NCBI GenBank assembly: GCA_030065875.1
Contig: JASJCR010000002.1
Coordinates: forward strand, 1 to 64,000
Reading direction: 5' to 3'
DNA length: 64,000 bases
Source of the DNA: Ardenticatenaceae bacterium
GTDB taxonomy: Bacteria > Chloroflexota > Anaerolineae > Promineifilales > Promineifilaceae
Part shown: positions 35,965-44,898 of the stretch, one piece after another
Layout: the number at the start of each line of letters is the position of its first letter
Numbering within the stretch: the stretch's first letter is position 1
Made by a program: the position numbers and the translations under genes
Notes under the pieces: generated by a model
Database searches by the model: none
Told to the model about the DNA's origin: nothing
What the model saw: the letters and a program-made list of their open reading frames with translations, nothing else

Positions 35965-36596
35965 TTACTTGCGGCGGCGCGATCGGCAATAAAGGCCGTC
36001 CATGTATTTTGAAGCTGTTCCTGAACGGCGCGGATCGATTGGTTGGCGTCAATGCGGCGCCAGCGCTGAGGGTCTTTTTTGATCAGGGTCTCATATCCTT
36101 GATACACGCGCTCATAAAAAGCGATTTGCTGCAGGTCCATCCGATTCATTTCAACCTGACCGCTTTCCCGGCGTGCCAACCCGGCCGAAACTTCGATATC
36201 CAGAAAAAAAGTTAAATCCGGCTGCAGACCACCGGTAGCAAATTTTGTGATTTTTGCCAGGGTATCCAGGTCGAGTCCGCGGCCGTACCCCTGGTAGGCG
36301 ATGGTGCTGTCCACGTACCGATCGCAGAGAACAATCTGACCGGCGGCCAGCGCCGGCCGAATTAACTGCCCTACGTGCTGGGCACGATCGGCCGCATAAA
36401 GCAAAATCTCCGCTTCAGGCGTCATGGCGCTGTTGTGGACGTCATGTAAAATGTGGCGGATTTGGAGACCTATTTCCGTTCCACCAGGCTGCCGGGTGGT
36501 TAAAACCTGGCGCCCCTGAGAAAGTAAAAAATCGGCTAACCTGCGAATTTGGGTTGTTTTTCCGCTGCCTTCCGGCCCTTCAAATGTAATAAACAT
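35961..36596 (-). CDS. tmk: Thymidylate kinase
   Basis: A 211-residue P-loop kinase phosphorylating dTMP to dTDP. It shows FITFEGPEGSGKTTQIRRLA (P-loop), TRQPGGTEIG, the DRY motif in CDRYVDSTIAYQGYGRG and the LID region ARRESGQVEMNRMD. Normal length. Gmk and tmk lie 545 bp apart on the same strand but are separated by the oppositely oriented zinc-ribbon gene, so they are not one operon. Confidence 0.96.
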   Translation of the reverse strand: MFITFEGPEGSGKTTQIRRLADFLLSQGRQVLTTRQPGGTEIGLQIRHILHDVHNSAMTPEAEILLYAADRAQHVGQLIRPALAAGQIVLCDRYVDSTIAYQGYGRGLDLDTLAKITKFATGGLQPDLTFFLDIEVSAGLARRESGQVEMNRMDLQQIAFYERVYQGYETLIKKDPQRWRRIDANQSIRAVQEQLQNTWTAFIADRAAASN

Positions 36597-36652
36597 ATTG
36601 ATCCTCTATGATGGTTCAATTTTAGCCTAATTAAACGGTAAGCGTAGTCGAT

Positions 36653-37264
36653 ATGTCTTTTTGGAATAAAATCAAAAACGTTTTTCAAAGCGGATCGTCT
36701 GTTGAAGAGGGGCCGGAAACCCCATCAGTTGAAGAAGAAAAGACCGTCAATCCGGTTTTCTCGCCAGTCGACTTTCCCCCTAAGCCGCAGCCGACAGCCT
36801 CTGAGCTGGCTGCTCAGGCTCATTGGCGAAAGGGGCTGCCGGTTGCTCTCGAAGAATTTTGGGAAGCGATGATGAACGATGTTGATACGGTGGATTTTAA
36901 TCAAATTCGCCTGGCCCTGCTTGACGAATATCAGCGGCCGGATGAGATGGCTCTAGACCTTTATTTCTGGTACGGTCATGGGGTTGGTGACTGGCTCGAT
37001 TATCCTCCTTACGAGACCGTACCGGAGCAGCTGCTTTGGGAACTGCCTTTACCGCCGCTGCTGCAGGCGCTTGAGGATCATCCGCTGGACCCACCTCATT
37101 TAGAAGGGGCGGCCCGATTTTTTTGCGGTGATATTTTTGGAGGGACACGGGGGGAAGAACTCGGGCAAATTTCGGCCGATATTCAGCAGGGTTTTCTCGA
37201 TTATTTGGCTGAAAACAAAGAAGCACATAAGATTCAGCGGCTGAAAGCGGTTTTTCAGTTGTAA
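36653..37264 (+). CDS. Conserved-looking protein of unknown function
   Basis: A 203-residue soluble protein. An N-terminal low-complexity acidic segment (about 12-35) is followed by a mostly helical domain with WRKGLPVALEEFWEAMMND, LALDEYQRP-like and DLYFWYGHGVGDWLDYPPYE segments. No domain is recognised and no signal peptide is present. It is divergent from tmk with 56 bp between starts, and DUF423, DUF3105 and rhodanese genes follow on the same strand. Confidence 0.75.
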   Translation: MSFWNKIKNVFQSGSSVEEGPETPSVEEEKTVNPVFSPVDFPPKPQPTASELAAQAHWRKGLPVALEEFWEAMMNDVDTVDFNQIRLALLDEYQRPDEMALDLYFWYGHGVGDWLDYPPYETVPEQLLWELPLPPLLQALEDHPLDPPHLEGAARFFCGDIFGGTRGEELGQISADIQQGFLDYLAENKEAHKIQRLKAVFQL

Positions 37265-37296
37265 CAACGACGTCAACGGTTAAAATTTTCGATGAT

Positions 37297-37674
37297 ATGA
37301 GCAATATATTTTTTATTCTAGCTGCTCTTCTGGCCCTCATTGGGGTTGGAGCGGGTGCATTCGGTACACATGCCCTGGCTGATTTTCTGGCCGAGGTCGG
37401 CCGGGCAGACACGTATGAAACGGCCGTTCGCTATCAAATGTATCACGCCCTGGCTCTTTTTGGCGTGGCCGTCACCCAAAAAATTTGGCCTCAGGCCGGC
37501 TGGCTGACCTGGTCAGGCTGGCTTTTTGTGATTGGTACCGTTATTTTTTCCGGCTCCCTTTATCTGTTGATTTTCAGCGGTCAACGGTGGTTAGGGGCCA
37601 TAACGCCGATTGGAGGCGTGGCATTTATTGGCGGATGGCTCATGCTGCTGCTTGCTGCCTGGCAAAGTGGCTGA
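37297..37674 (+). CDS. DUF423 membrane protein
   Basis: A 125-residue, four-helix membrane protein of the DUF423 (YgdD/YwdK) family. Signature features are GAGAFGTHALADFL near the N terminus, YQMYHALALFGVAV in the middle and SGSLYLLIFSGQRWLGAITPIGG. Function is unknown in the family. It starts 32 bp after the preceding gene and is probably co-transcribed. Confidence 0.93.
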   Translation: MSNIFFILAALLALIGVGAGAFGTHALADFLAEVGRADTYETAVRYQMYHALALFGVAVTQKIWPQAGWLTWSGWLFVIGTVIFSGSLYLLIFSGQRWLGAITPIGGVAFIGGWLMLLLAAWQSG

Positions 37675-37704
37675 GCATGATAAACATGTAGGAGAATAAT
37701 CCAT

Positions 37705-38298
37705 ATGGCAAAACGAAGAAAAGTATCCCGGTCAAAGAAGACGGCTGCGAGCAGCTCCTCAAACAGGTCCCTTTATATTTGGATCGGGGTCGGTGTAGTC
37801 GCTGTAGGGGGGTTGATTTGGCTGTTGTACTTGAGTTTTCAACCGGAAGCGGTGGTCACCATCGAGGGCTTACAAACCTTCCGCAATTTGTCTCGGGAAC
37901 ACAATGATGCCGTTGTCTATGATGATCCAATGCCCCCTGCCGGTGGTGTACACGCTCCGATCTGGCAAAATTGCGGCATTTACGATGATCCGGTTTTGGC
38001 CAAAAATGCGATTCATTCTCTGGAACATGGGGCGGTTTGGATTACCTACAGCCCCGATTTACCGGCTGACAGCCTTGCGCAACTCAAAGACCTGGTCCGC
38101 GGTCAGTCATTTATTTTGGTAAGCCCGTGGGAGGGCCAGCCGGAACCCATCGTGCTGACCGCCTGGGGGCTTCAACTGGCGGTTGACGACGTGGCAGATG
38201 AGCGGGTCGAGCTTTTTATTGACGAGTATCGTCTTGGCCGGCAAACACCCGAACCTGGCGCAACCTGTTCCGGGGGTGTTGGAGAGCCAACGGGGTAA
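37705..38298 (+). CDS. DUF3105 membrane-anchored protein
   Basis: A 197-residue protein. A basic N terminus (MAKRRKVSRSKK) precedes one transmembrane helix (about 24-45), followed by an extracytoplasmic DUF3105 domain with PPAGGVHAPIWQNCGIYDD, NAIHSLEHGAVWITYSP and LVSPWEGQPEPIVLTAWG. The conserved H, C and H-x-x-E-H residues suggest metal binding, but the function is unknown. AGGAG lies upstream of the ATG. Confidence 0.9.
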   Translation: MAKRRKVSRSKKTAASSSSNRSLYIWIGVGVVAVGGLIWLLYLSFQPEAVVTIEGLQTFRNLSREHNDAVVYDDPMPPAGGVHAPIWQNCGIYDDPVLAKNAIHSLEHGAVWITYSPDLPADSLAQLKDLVRGQSFILVSPWEGQPEPIVLTAWGLQLAVDDVADERVELFIDEYRLGRQTPEPGATCSGGVGEPTG

Positions 38299-38342
38299 AG
38301 AGAAAAGAGAAGAGAGATAAGAGAGGAGAGTAGAGTAGAGAT

Positions 38343-38699
38343 ATGAACCCTTATGGAGTGCCAGAAGTAACACCGCTTGAACTGGCTCAAAAGAGAGAGA
38401 ATCAGGAAGCTTTTGTTCTTCTTGACGTGCGAGAAGCAAATGAGCTGGCTCTGGCCAGCCTTGAAAACGGGTATATTCATCTGCCCTTGAGTGAGTTAGC
38501 CCAGCGACATCTGGAAGCGATTCCTGAGGCTTTGACGGCCGACAAAGATCAGGAAGTTTTGGTGCTTTGCCATCATGGAAACCGCTCTGCCCAGGTGTGT
38601 GCCTACCTGAAAGCCAACGGGTGGAGCAACGTGCTCAACGTGGCCGGAGGGATCCATCAATATGCCCTGCAGGTGGACTCGGATGTGGGGATGTACTAG
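38343..38699 (+). CDS. Rhodanese-like domain protein
   Basis: A 118-residue single-domain rhodanese. It has LLDVREANELALASLENGYIH and the active loop LVLCHHGNRSAQV with the nucleophilic Cys, ending NVAGGIHQYALQVD. It probably carries persulfide sulfur in the cytoplasm. It is preceded by a purine-rich spacer (AGAGA tracts, 38298-38342) that also provides the ribosome-binding site. Confidence 0.93.
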   Translation: MNPYGVPEVTPLELAQKRENQEAFVLLDVREANELALASLENGYIHLPLSELAQRHLEAIPEALTADKDQEVLVLCHHGNRSAQVCAYLKANGWSNVLNVAGGIHQYALQVDSDVGMY

Positions 38700-38726
38700 A
38701 TAAAAGAAGAGAGAAAGAGAAAAGAA

Positions 38727-40262
38727 TTAAGAGACTTCCTGGCGCAAGAAGGCGAAACGCTTAGAAAGTCTATTCTTGGTCGAGGCGGGTAAAAGGGCCA
38801 CAACGGCCGTGCGAATAACCTCTTTGATCCCTTCTCGATCAAGAAGATAGAAAAAGAGTAAAAAGGCGATCAAGCCGGTCACTGAATAGATTAAAAACTC
38901 GGTAATTTGCCCGCCCACACTATCCAAAAAAGGTGATGGGATAACCCAGTTTGGAACAATTAGGCGCAGTAAAATGAGCACCCCACCGGAGAAACCCGCT
39001 GCCAGCGTATTTCCCCGCAGCGTTTGCCACAGGGTGCTCAATTTTATTTCGGCCAGATTGAGCGTTACCGAGATATAAATTATGGTGATGATGGCCCGCA
39101 CACCGGCCAAAGAGGCGGCGATTACGACCAGGTTGGCCGACCAGGTCACGCTTAAATAGGCGGTTAAGGCAAAAAGAGGGAACAGCACCACGTCGAATTT
39201 TAACCTTAAATCGGGTCGCCCCCTCGCGGACAGAGCGGCATCGCATAATTCCCCTAAGGTTTGCAGGAGCCGAAAGATCAAATATGCTCGGAGCAGGGGG
39301 GCGGCCGGCAGCCATTCCTCCCCAAAAAATAGATTGATAAACCGATCAGCCAAAATAAAAATGAAGAGATGATAGGGAATTGACGCGGTATGGGTCAGAC
39401 GCATCATCCTGAGCAAAATCGCCTGAAACTGCTCTTTTTTGTGCTTTACGGCAGACAAAGCTGGCAGGGTAATCTGAAACATCGGCAGCCCGATGCCCAC
39501 GACGATGAAGTTTGATTGCCTCTCACTAAAGGAGTACAAACCCAACGGACCCTCACCAAGGCGGCCGACGAGGATTTGATCGACATTGAGATTGGCATAT
39601 TTAAGCCCCTGACTGCCCAGGAGACTGCGCGCAAACCCCCAAACCTGTTGGTAAATTTCACGACTGTGACGCCAGGACGGCCGAAAGCCGGTCCGCCACC
39701 AGACGATCGCTAGCCACGTGGTGGCTGATGCCAGATGAGCCAGCACCATACTCATGACGCCGAGATTAAAAATCACCAGGGTAATGACAATCACCACCGT
39801 AAAAGCGATATCTGCCAGAAGCTGAAACCCTTCGTGATATTTAAAGTCAAACTGTTGGAGGAGCAGGGCGGCCGGGACTACGGCCAGGGAGCGAAAAATG
39901 AAAACAACGGTCATCCCCTGAATGATGGGAACCGCTTCAACCGATTGATAAAATTGGCCGATCCAGGGAGCCGCCAAAATGACCAGAATGGCAGCCGGAA
40001 TACCCAACCCCAGCAGCCAGAAAAATGCGGCTTCGGCATATGGTTTTTCTTGAAAATAGATTACCGCATCCCGGAACGGTGCCTGAATGAGGAGTAACAG
40101 GGCGCTGTAAAAAATAGTGGCAAAGGTAAATGTGCCGATCCCATCCGGCCCGAGGACACGGGTATAGATCAAAACGGCCGCGGTGCCGATCACCGTCAAA
40201 CCCACCTGTCGCACAACGGACCAGCGTACCCCTGAAGCTAGCTGTTCACCGAAGGAGGACAT
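38727..40262 (-). CDS. Polysaccharide flippase (MOP/Wzx-like)
   Basis: A 511-residue polytopic protein with about 12-14 helices. The opening SFGEQLASGVRWSVVRQVGLTVIGTAAVLIYTRVLGPDGIGTFTFA is typical of the RfbX/Wzx branch of the MOP superfamily, as is the repeat-unit organisation with charged loops. It probably flips lipid-linked sugar units across the membrane for surface glycans, which fits the glycosyltransferases at 4137-6462, although they are 34 kb away. The start is only six bases after the MFS gene stop, so the two genes are translationally close. Confidence 0.88.
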   Translation of the reverse strand: MSSFGEQLASGVRWSVVRQVGLTVIGTAAVLIYTRVLGPDGIGTFTFATIFYSALLLLIQAPFRDAVIYFQEKPYAEAAFFWLLGLGIPAAILVILAAPWIGQFYQSVEAVPIIQGMTVVFIFRSLAVVPAALLLQQFDFKYHEGFQLLADIAFTVVIVITLVIFNLGVMSMVLAHLASATTWLAIVWWRTGFRPSWRHSREIYQQVWGFARSLLGSQGLKYANLNVDQILVGRLGEGPLGLYSFSERQSNFIVVGIGLPMFQITLPALSAVKHKKEQFQAILLRMMRLTHTASIPYHLFIFILADRFINLFFGEEWLPAAPLLRAYLIFRLLQTLGELCDAALSARGRPDLRLKFDVVLFPLFALTAYLSVTWSANLVVIAASLAGVRAIITIIYISVTLNLAEIKLSTLWQTLRGNTLAAGFSGGVLILLRLIVPNWVIPSPFLDSVGGQITEFLIYSVTGLIAFLLFFYLLDREGIKEVIRTAVVALLPASTKNRLSKRFAFLRQEVS

Positions 40263-40268
40263 GGGGAG

Positions 40269-41555
40269 TTAGTCAGCTGCCGCCGGGTTTTGGGTGGGCG
40301 GAAGTGGCGGGTCGAGGCGAGGTAATATGTAGGTCCCGGCAAGCAGAATCAGCGTGAAACCCAGGCCAATCATGCTGACAAGCCAGTAATCACCCTGCTC
40401 AAATGCAAATCCGACCGTAAATGAGGCCAAACCGCTCATGATCGAGACCAGCGCTTCGGCCGCCCCTTGCGTTTGAGCTCGCTCGCTGGCGGTCAGGGCA
40501 TCGGTGAGCAGGGATGATCCGCCGATAAAGGTGAAATTCCACCCCAGGCCAAGCAAGAAGAGGGCCAGCCACAACACCGGCAAAGTGACCGATAGAGGGG
40601 CGACAATACAAGAGGCCACCAAGATAAACGTGCCCCCATAAATAATTTTGATTTGCCCAAAGCGATCAATTAAGTAGCCTGTCATAAAAGAGAGGCCGAA
40701 CATTCCAAAGGTATGCCAAAAAATAACGCTGGATATCCCTTCGGTGGTGTGGTTGTGATGGGCCATGTGTAGGGGGGTGATGACCATCAGAAAGGTCATG
40801 ACAAAAAATCCCAAACCCATGGAGAGAATAGACAAAATAACCATCGGTTTGCGAAATATTTCGCCGAGCGGCCGTTTTTCCGCCTGTGGGGACCCATTCG
40901 CCGCCAATTCTTTTGATTCTTCATCATCAATTTGCCGGGCGATTGTCCCCGGATCGGGATAAAGAAAAAGAAAAGTGACCACGGTCGCCAGAAGCATCGC
41001 CACGGCGGAAACGATGAAGGGACCGCTGTTGCCGGGCAGCTCAAAACCGGTCATTAAGTTAGTGCTGGGAGGGACAAGCAGCGGTCCAAAGATCGCCCCG
41101 ATGGTTCCGGCAAAAACAACCACCCCGATGACCCGGGCGCGGCGTTTGGTGGGATAAACTTCCGCGGCGATAAAGCGACTTTGATCTCCGGCCGATCGGG
41201 ACATGCCGATTAGCAGAGCGCCCAATAAGAATCCGAGGTAGCTGTTTTGAACGACCGCCCAAAAGGAGATGATGGCGCCCACAAAGGCCATAAAATAGCC
41301 GCCAGAAAGCGCATAGCGCCGGCCGATGCGATCCATCAGGTATCCAAACGGGTAGGCAAAAAGCGCCCGGCCGACGAGAGTAATCGTGTTTGGGAATCCG
41401 GCCGCGGCTTCACTACCCGCTAACTCTGCCGCGATAATCGGGGAGAGGGTAAAGGCGGCGATGGTGCTCGCTGAAAAAAAACTTTGGGCTAAAAAAACCG
41501 TCCCTGCGAGACGGTTTCGAGTTGCATCAGTTGTGGGTTGATTGGTTTGCGCCAT
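40269..41555 (-). CDS. Major facilitator superfamily transporter
   Basis: A 428-residue protein with 12 predicted helices. The helix 2-3 loop motif reads YPFGYLMDRIGRRYALSGGYF, the classical MFS G-x-x-x-D-R-x-G-R-R sequence, with a second copy LIDRFGQIK in the C-terminal half. A hydrophilic central loop lies at about 208-230. The substrate cannot be predicted; it resembles drug or sugar efflux carriers. It lies 36 bp downstream of tatC. Confidence 0.9.
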   Translation of the reverse strand: MAQTNQPTTDATRNRLAGTVFLAQSFFSASTIAAFTLSPIIAAELAGSEAAAGFPNTITLVGRALFAYPFGYLMDRIGRRYALSGGYFMAFVGAIISFWAVVQNSYLGFLLGALLIGMSRSAGDQSRFIAAEVYPTKRRARVIGVVVFAGTIGAIFGPLLVPPSTNLMTGFELPGNSGPFIVSAVAMLLATVVTFLFLYPDPGTIARQIDDEESKELAANGSPQAEKRPLGEIFRKPMVILSILSMGLGFFVMTFLMVITPLHMAHHNHTTEGISSVIFWHTFGMFGLSFMTGYLIDRFGQIKIIYGGTFILVASCIVAPLSVTLPVLWLALFLLGLGWNFTFIGGSSLLTDALTASERAQTQGAAEALVSIMSGLASFTVGFAFEQGDYWLVSMIGLGFTLILLAGTYILPRLDPPLPPTQNPAAAD

Positions 41556-41591
41556 TGGCGAACTTTAACTGATCTGATTTGTTTTGCAAAT

Positions 41592-42344
41592 TTACTCGAT
41601 GGCCATTGAGCGGTCAAACTGCCGCTGACCAATCCAGGCGGTGCCGATGCTGAGTCCGTACAGCACCACCAGAGGAGCCATGGTGAGCAGCATGGTGATC
41701 GGGTCGATTGACGGGGTAATGGCTGCGGCCAGAACGGCGATGCCCACAATGGCGAAGCGCCATTGATCTGCCAGGGCAGACGCCTGAATGATCCCAAAGC
41801 GGCCGACGAAATAGGCGATAACCGGCATCTCGAAACTGACCCCCAGCCAGAAAAGCATCAACAAGATGAAGCTGATGTACTCCGTGCCGGACCACTCAAC
41901 TAAAAAGATGTCGTTTTGGAAATTTGACAAAAAATTGACCGCGGCCGGTACGAGGATAAACCAGGCAAATAAAATACCGGTGGCAAATAGCAAAACGGTC
42001 GTGGGCACAAAGAAATACACGTACCTCTTTTCACTTTTGGTCAATCCAGGGGAGATAAAGAGCCAGAATTGGTAAACCATCATCGGCATGGCCAGGATTG
42101 CCCCGATGGTGAAGGCCAGCAGAAAAAACGTTTCAATCCCCTCCGTTGGGCGCAACACCTGCAGCTGACTGCCATATGGCTTTAAAATTTCGTTGAGAAA
42201 TGGTTCCGCCACAAAGAAGCCCACGATGGTCATCACCAGGAGAGAGCCGGCCGCCCAGGTTAATCGGATGCGCAGCTCGTTTAAGTGACCGAGAATCGAA
42301 AGAGTTTCTTCAGAAAGTGTGTCTTCGCCATCGATGGTAGCCAT
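41592..42344 (-). CDS. tatC: Sec-independent translocase TatC
   Basis: A 250-residue, six-helix membrane protein that recognises twin-arginine signal peptides. It has the N-terminal conserved HLNELRIRL segment (with the E and R of the family), MVYQFWLFISPGLTKSEKRY with the typical FxxPGLxxxEK element, and FELPV-like SFEMPVIAYFVGRFGI. Length is normal. It is the last gene of tatA-tatB-tatC and starts five bases after tatB. A Tat-signal binding protein is encoded at 53131-54843. Confidence 0.95.
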   Translation of the reverse strand: MATIDGEDTLSEETLSILGHLNELRIRLTWAAGSLLVMTIVGFFVAEPFLNEILKPYGSQLQVLRPTEGIETFFLLAFTIGAILAMPMMVYQFWLFISPGLTKSEKRYVYFFVPTTVLLFATGILFAWFILVPAAVNFLSNFQNDIFLVEWSGTEYISFILLMLFWLGVSFEMPVIAYFVGRFGIIQASALADQWRFAIVGIAVLAAAITPSIDPITMLLTMAPLVVLYGLSIGTAWIGQRQFDRSMAIE

Positions 42345-42349
42345 AAAGG

Positions 42350-42850
42350 TTACTCCTGATCATCCGGAATATCGATTAAATTCGGCAGCGATGCGGGTGG
42401 AGGAGGTACGGTTCCATTGGATACTGATACGGGTGCATCCTCATGAGGTGGCTGTTTACCCTCTTCTGTTTCGGCGTCAGGTGATTCGGTTTCAGGGGGT
42501 GAAAGCGTTGGGGGTCTAATTGAGTTTTCAACGGCACTTTTTGTTTCTTCAACCGCATCTTTTGTTTGGGTAATGGCGGCCGTGGCGGTTTCGTTAATTT
42601 GCTGGCGCAGGGTGTTGACTTCTTGCTGTAAAGAGCGCATTTCGGTCAACATTTCTTTCATGTCCCCACCATCATCGATTGCATCCAGCTCATTTTTGAG
42701 TTGAGCCGCAAACCCGCGCGAAATATTTTGCAGGTAGGCGGTCGTTTGCCCTAGCCATCTGGCAAATTTGGCGATCCGTTGAGGACCCATGACAATGCCA
42801 GCCAGGATAAGGATAAATATGAGCTCGTAGGATCCAATCCAATCGAACAT
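42350..42850 (-). CDS. tatB: TatB/TatA-like translocase subunit
   Basis: A 166-residue protein. The N-terminal membrane helix MFDWIGSYELIFILILAGIV is followed by the GPQRIAKFARWLGQ amphipathic helix of the TatA/B family, then a coiled-coil region (about 58-115) and a Pro/Glu-rich tail. The length and the F-x-F-like N terminus favour TatB, although TatA of long type is possible. It lies between tatA and tatC. Confidence 0.9.
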   Translation of the reverse strand: MFDWIGSYELIFILILAGIVMGPQRIAKFARWLGQTTAYLQNISRGFAAQLKNELDAIDDGGDMKEMLTEMRSLQQEVNTLRQQINETATAAITQTKDAVEETKSAVENSIRPPTLSPPETESPDAETEEGKQPPHEDAPVSVSNGTVPPPPASLPNLIDIPDDQE

Positions 42851-42871
42851 AAAAAGTGCCTGTATATTGAG

Positions 42872-43042
42872 TTAAGCGGTTTCGCTGCTCTCTTCTTCGC
42901 CTTCGTTCATTCCTTCACGCAAATTGTTGCGAAACGAGCTGACACCCTTGCCCAGCTCCGAACCCAACTTACTAATTCGGCCGATGCCAAAAACAAGTAA
43001 TACCACAACAAGAATAATAATCCATTCCCAGCCGTTAATCAT
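42872..43042 (-). CDS. tatA: TatA-like translocase subunit (56 residues)
   Basis: A small gene read directly from the minus strand. It begins MINGWEWIIILVVVLLVFGI, continues GRISKLGSELGKGVSSFRNN and ends in an acidic tail. This is the transmembrane helix, G-R-I hinge and amphipathic helix of TatA. AGGAG lies eight bases upstream of ATG 43042. It is short for the family because the acidic tail is only about ten residues. TatB follows after 21 bp. Confidence 0.93.
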   Translation of the reverse strand: MINGWEWIIILVVVLLVFGIGRISKLGSELGKGVSSFRNNLREGMNEGEEESSETA

Positions 43043-43221
43043 AGTTTAATCTCCTAATAAATCTGAATATTTAGTTGATTTTTCTTCAGATTTTCCCCAA
43101 TCATTGAACGAGCATTATAGCAGATATCTGAGGGGTTTGCCTGTAATCAAGCGATCTCTCAGCCAAAATGCACTTAGGGAAAAATCAAGAAGTATAATCT
43201 TCGTCACTATTCAGTCTGTGG

Positions 43222-43271
43222 CTTCGACAGGCTCAGCCACCGCTAAATTGCGCAGCCTGAGCTTGTCGAAG
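43222..43271. repeat. 'GGCTTCGACAGGCTCAG' inverted repeat
   Basis: Arms CTTCGACAGGCTCAG (43222-43236) and CTGAGCTTGTCGAAG (43257-43271) match at 14 of 15 positions. GCGGGTTTTT follows on the plus strand. It lies in the 298-bp gap between the enolase-superfamily gene and tatA, which is otherwise empty to my eye. Confidence 0.65.
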
Positions 43272-43340
43272 GCGGGTTTTTAAAATGACCTGAATAGCTA
43301 CAAATCTTCTCTATAGTTGATGTTGTAAAAAAAGCGACTC

Positions 43341-44486
43341 TTACCGATTGAGCCAAAAAACCGCGGTTTCCAGTTCCTGCGGCAAAAACAGGGCCCGAAT
43401 CGGCATCCGCTGCAAAAAATCGGCCGCCAACTGTCGATCTTCCCCCTGCAATCCGGCCGGAAAGGCAAAATCGAGCCCGTCATGTTCAAGTTGGCTCAGG
43501 GTGGCCAGGCCGTTAATCTGATCCCAGGGCATAAAGGTGCCGGCCGGGAAAATTGACCGGAACGACTGACCAAGCTCACTTCTGAGCTTGCGCAGCTTGA
43601 GATAGCCGCGGATCGTTTCAACCTGTTTGGCGGCCGCGGCCGGATCACGCTCGTTGGAAAAAGGATCGATCAAAATGAGGGGGTGAGGTTTAGTCGCCGA
43701 TTCCAAACCGGATATTGCGCCGAGAACCCGGCCGGCGTTTTCACCGTATATTTCGCCAAATACCCCGTTGAGATGGACCACGAGCTGCTTTGGACTGCCC
43801 GGCTGATGATTATTCATGGCCGTCATCCACTCTCCCAGCTGACGCAAATAGCGCTGCAGGTGTTGGGCATTTGATCCATATCGTTCTTTGGCCTTGTCTG
43901 CCTGAATAAATACCACAATTTGATCCAGCTCACGATAGATTAAGCTCGAGGCGGCAATTTCTGGCGAAGCGCCTAATAAAAGCGAGGCCGGTATTGACCT
44001 ATCTCCTAATTCAGCGGTTAAAAGGTTCGGTAAATCAAGTTTTTTAAGGTGGCAAACCGCCTTGAGTAAGGCGATTTGAATCCCCCAAACGATATTGCGC
44101 GGCAGCGGCCGTTCAATTTGAAACGTCTGGATGACGGTTTTTTTTTCCGCCTGAAACCCCCGAAGCAGCTGTCTCCGGCCGGTGGAGTCTACCTCTTCGG
44201 CGCCAATTTCAACCTCGCGCTCTTCTGTTGTTGTTTCCATCAGCGATTCAACCGTTTGGGCCAGCGGTAACCACCTGTCGACCGTTTGGCCGATCAGGCC
44301 AGCGGCAGCCGTTTCTGCTGCTTTTCTAATTTGTTTTGAGTTACTATGTTTACTATAAGGGCAATCTCCCCAAAAAAGTTGCCCCAATTTGGTTTGAATG
44401 CCAACTGAGACGATTTCGGCCGCTTGGCCATTAACGATCGATACTTTTGGACGCGTTAGAACGTCGGAAATAGTAAATTGATTCAT
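43341..44486 (-). CDS. Methylaspartate ammonia-lyase-like protein with degenerate active site
   Basis: A 381-residue protein from ATG 44486. It opens MNQFTISDVLTRPKVSIVNG and has FWGDCPYS, WGIQIALLKAVCHLKK and HLNGVFGEIYGENAGRVLGA followed by LILIDPFSNE. I align these by eye with methylaspartate ammonia-lyase (enolase superfamily), where the corresponding strands carry the metal ligands D238, E273 and D307 and the catalytic Lys331. Here the first two read N240 and D274, the third may be D322, and the Lys region reads GLDFAFPAGLQGE with no lysine. The longer frame to 44789 is rejected because it overlaps a plausible opposite gene. Enzyme activity is doubtful; a recycled fold is inferred. Confidence 0.6.
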   Translation of the reverse strand: MNQFTISDVLTRPKVSIVNGQAAEIVSVGIQTKLGQLFWGDCPYSKHSNSKQIRKAAETAAAGLIGQTVDRWLPLAQTVESLMETTTEEREVEIGAEEVDSTGRRQLLRGFQAEKKTVIQTFQIERPLPRNIVWGIQIALLKAVCHLKKLDLPNLLTAELGDRSIPASLLLGASPEIAASSLIYRELDQIVVFIQADKAKERYGSNAQHLQRYLRQLGEWMTAMNNHQPGSPKQLVVHLNGVFGEIYGENAGRVLGAISGLESATKPHPLILIDPFSNERDPAAAAKQVETIRGYLKLRKLRSELGQSFRSIFPAGTFMPWDQINGLATLSQLEHDGLDFAFPAGLQGEDRQLAADFLQRMPIRALFLPQELETAVFWLNR

Positions 44487-44886
44487 GGATGCATCGCTTA
44501 ACAGCCGGCCGGCCTGGATTCTGATTGGGTTGATGACCTTGACGTTGTTGGCCTGTACTGCTGGAACTGCGCTGGTGTTCAGATTGGATCGACAGGCCGC
44601 AGTGTATCCCAATTCTAGTGTGATTACATCGAACAGCAAATATCGCCTGCCCAGTTCATTTCGCTGGGATGATGCGTATTCAACCACCGATGATTTCCGC
44701 GATGTGTTTACCTGGTATTCGATCACCTTTGATTTGGGACCGGAGACGGCCGCCAACGGAGGGTGCGCCATGACCGAAGAAATCGCCACGTTACTTTTTG
44801 TCTTTGATCGATATACCGGGGTGATGATTTGTGAAATGGGGGATGAGCGGCTGATTTACGTCAATCGCACGACGTATTTGCGGTAG
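44485..44886 (+). CDS. Small membrane-anchored protein of unknown function
   Basis: A 133-residue protein with one N-terminal transmembrane helix (about 9-31; WILIGLMTLTLLACTAGTALVF) and an extracytoplasmic domain of about 100 residues containing two Cys. No domain is recognised. It is divergent from the methylaspartate-lyase-like gene and shares the CATG at 44484-44487, so the two start codons overlap. If the real start is ATG 44533 the helix would be shortened. Codon use looks like that of neighbouring genes. Confidence 0.65.
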   Translation: MDASLNSRPAWILIGLMTLTLLACTAGTALVFRLDRQAAVYPNSSVITSNSKYRLPSSFRWDDAYSTTDDFRDVFTWYSITFDLGPETAANGGCAMTEEIATLLFVFDRYTGVMICEMGDERLIYVNRTTYLR

Positions 44887-44898
44887 TTTTCAATGCGA

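Noticed and set aside
44487-44789. N-terminal extension of the methylaspartate-lyase-like gene
   Set aside because: It would overlap the plausible divergent membrane protein completely, and the family-like sequence begins only at MNQFTISDV.
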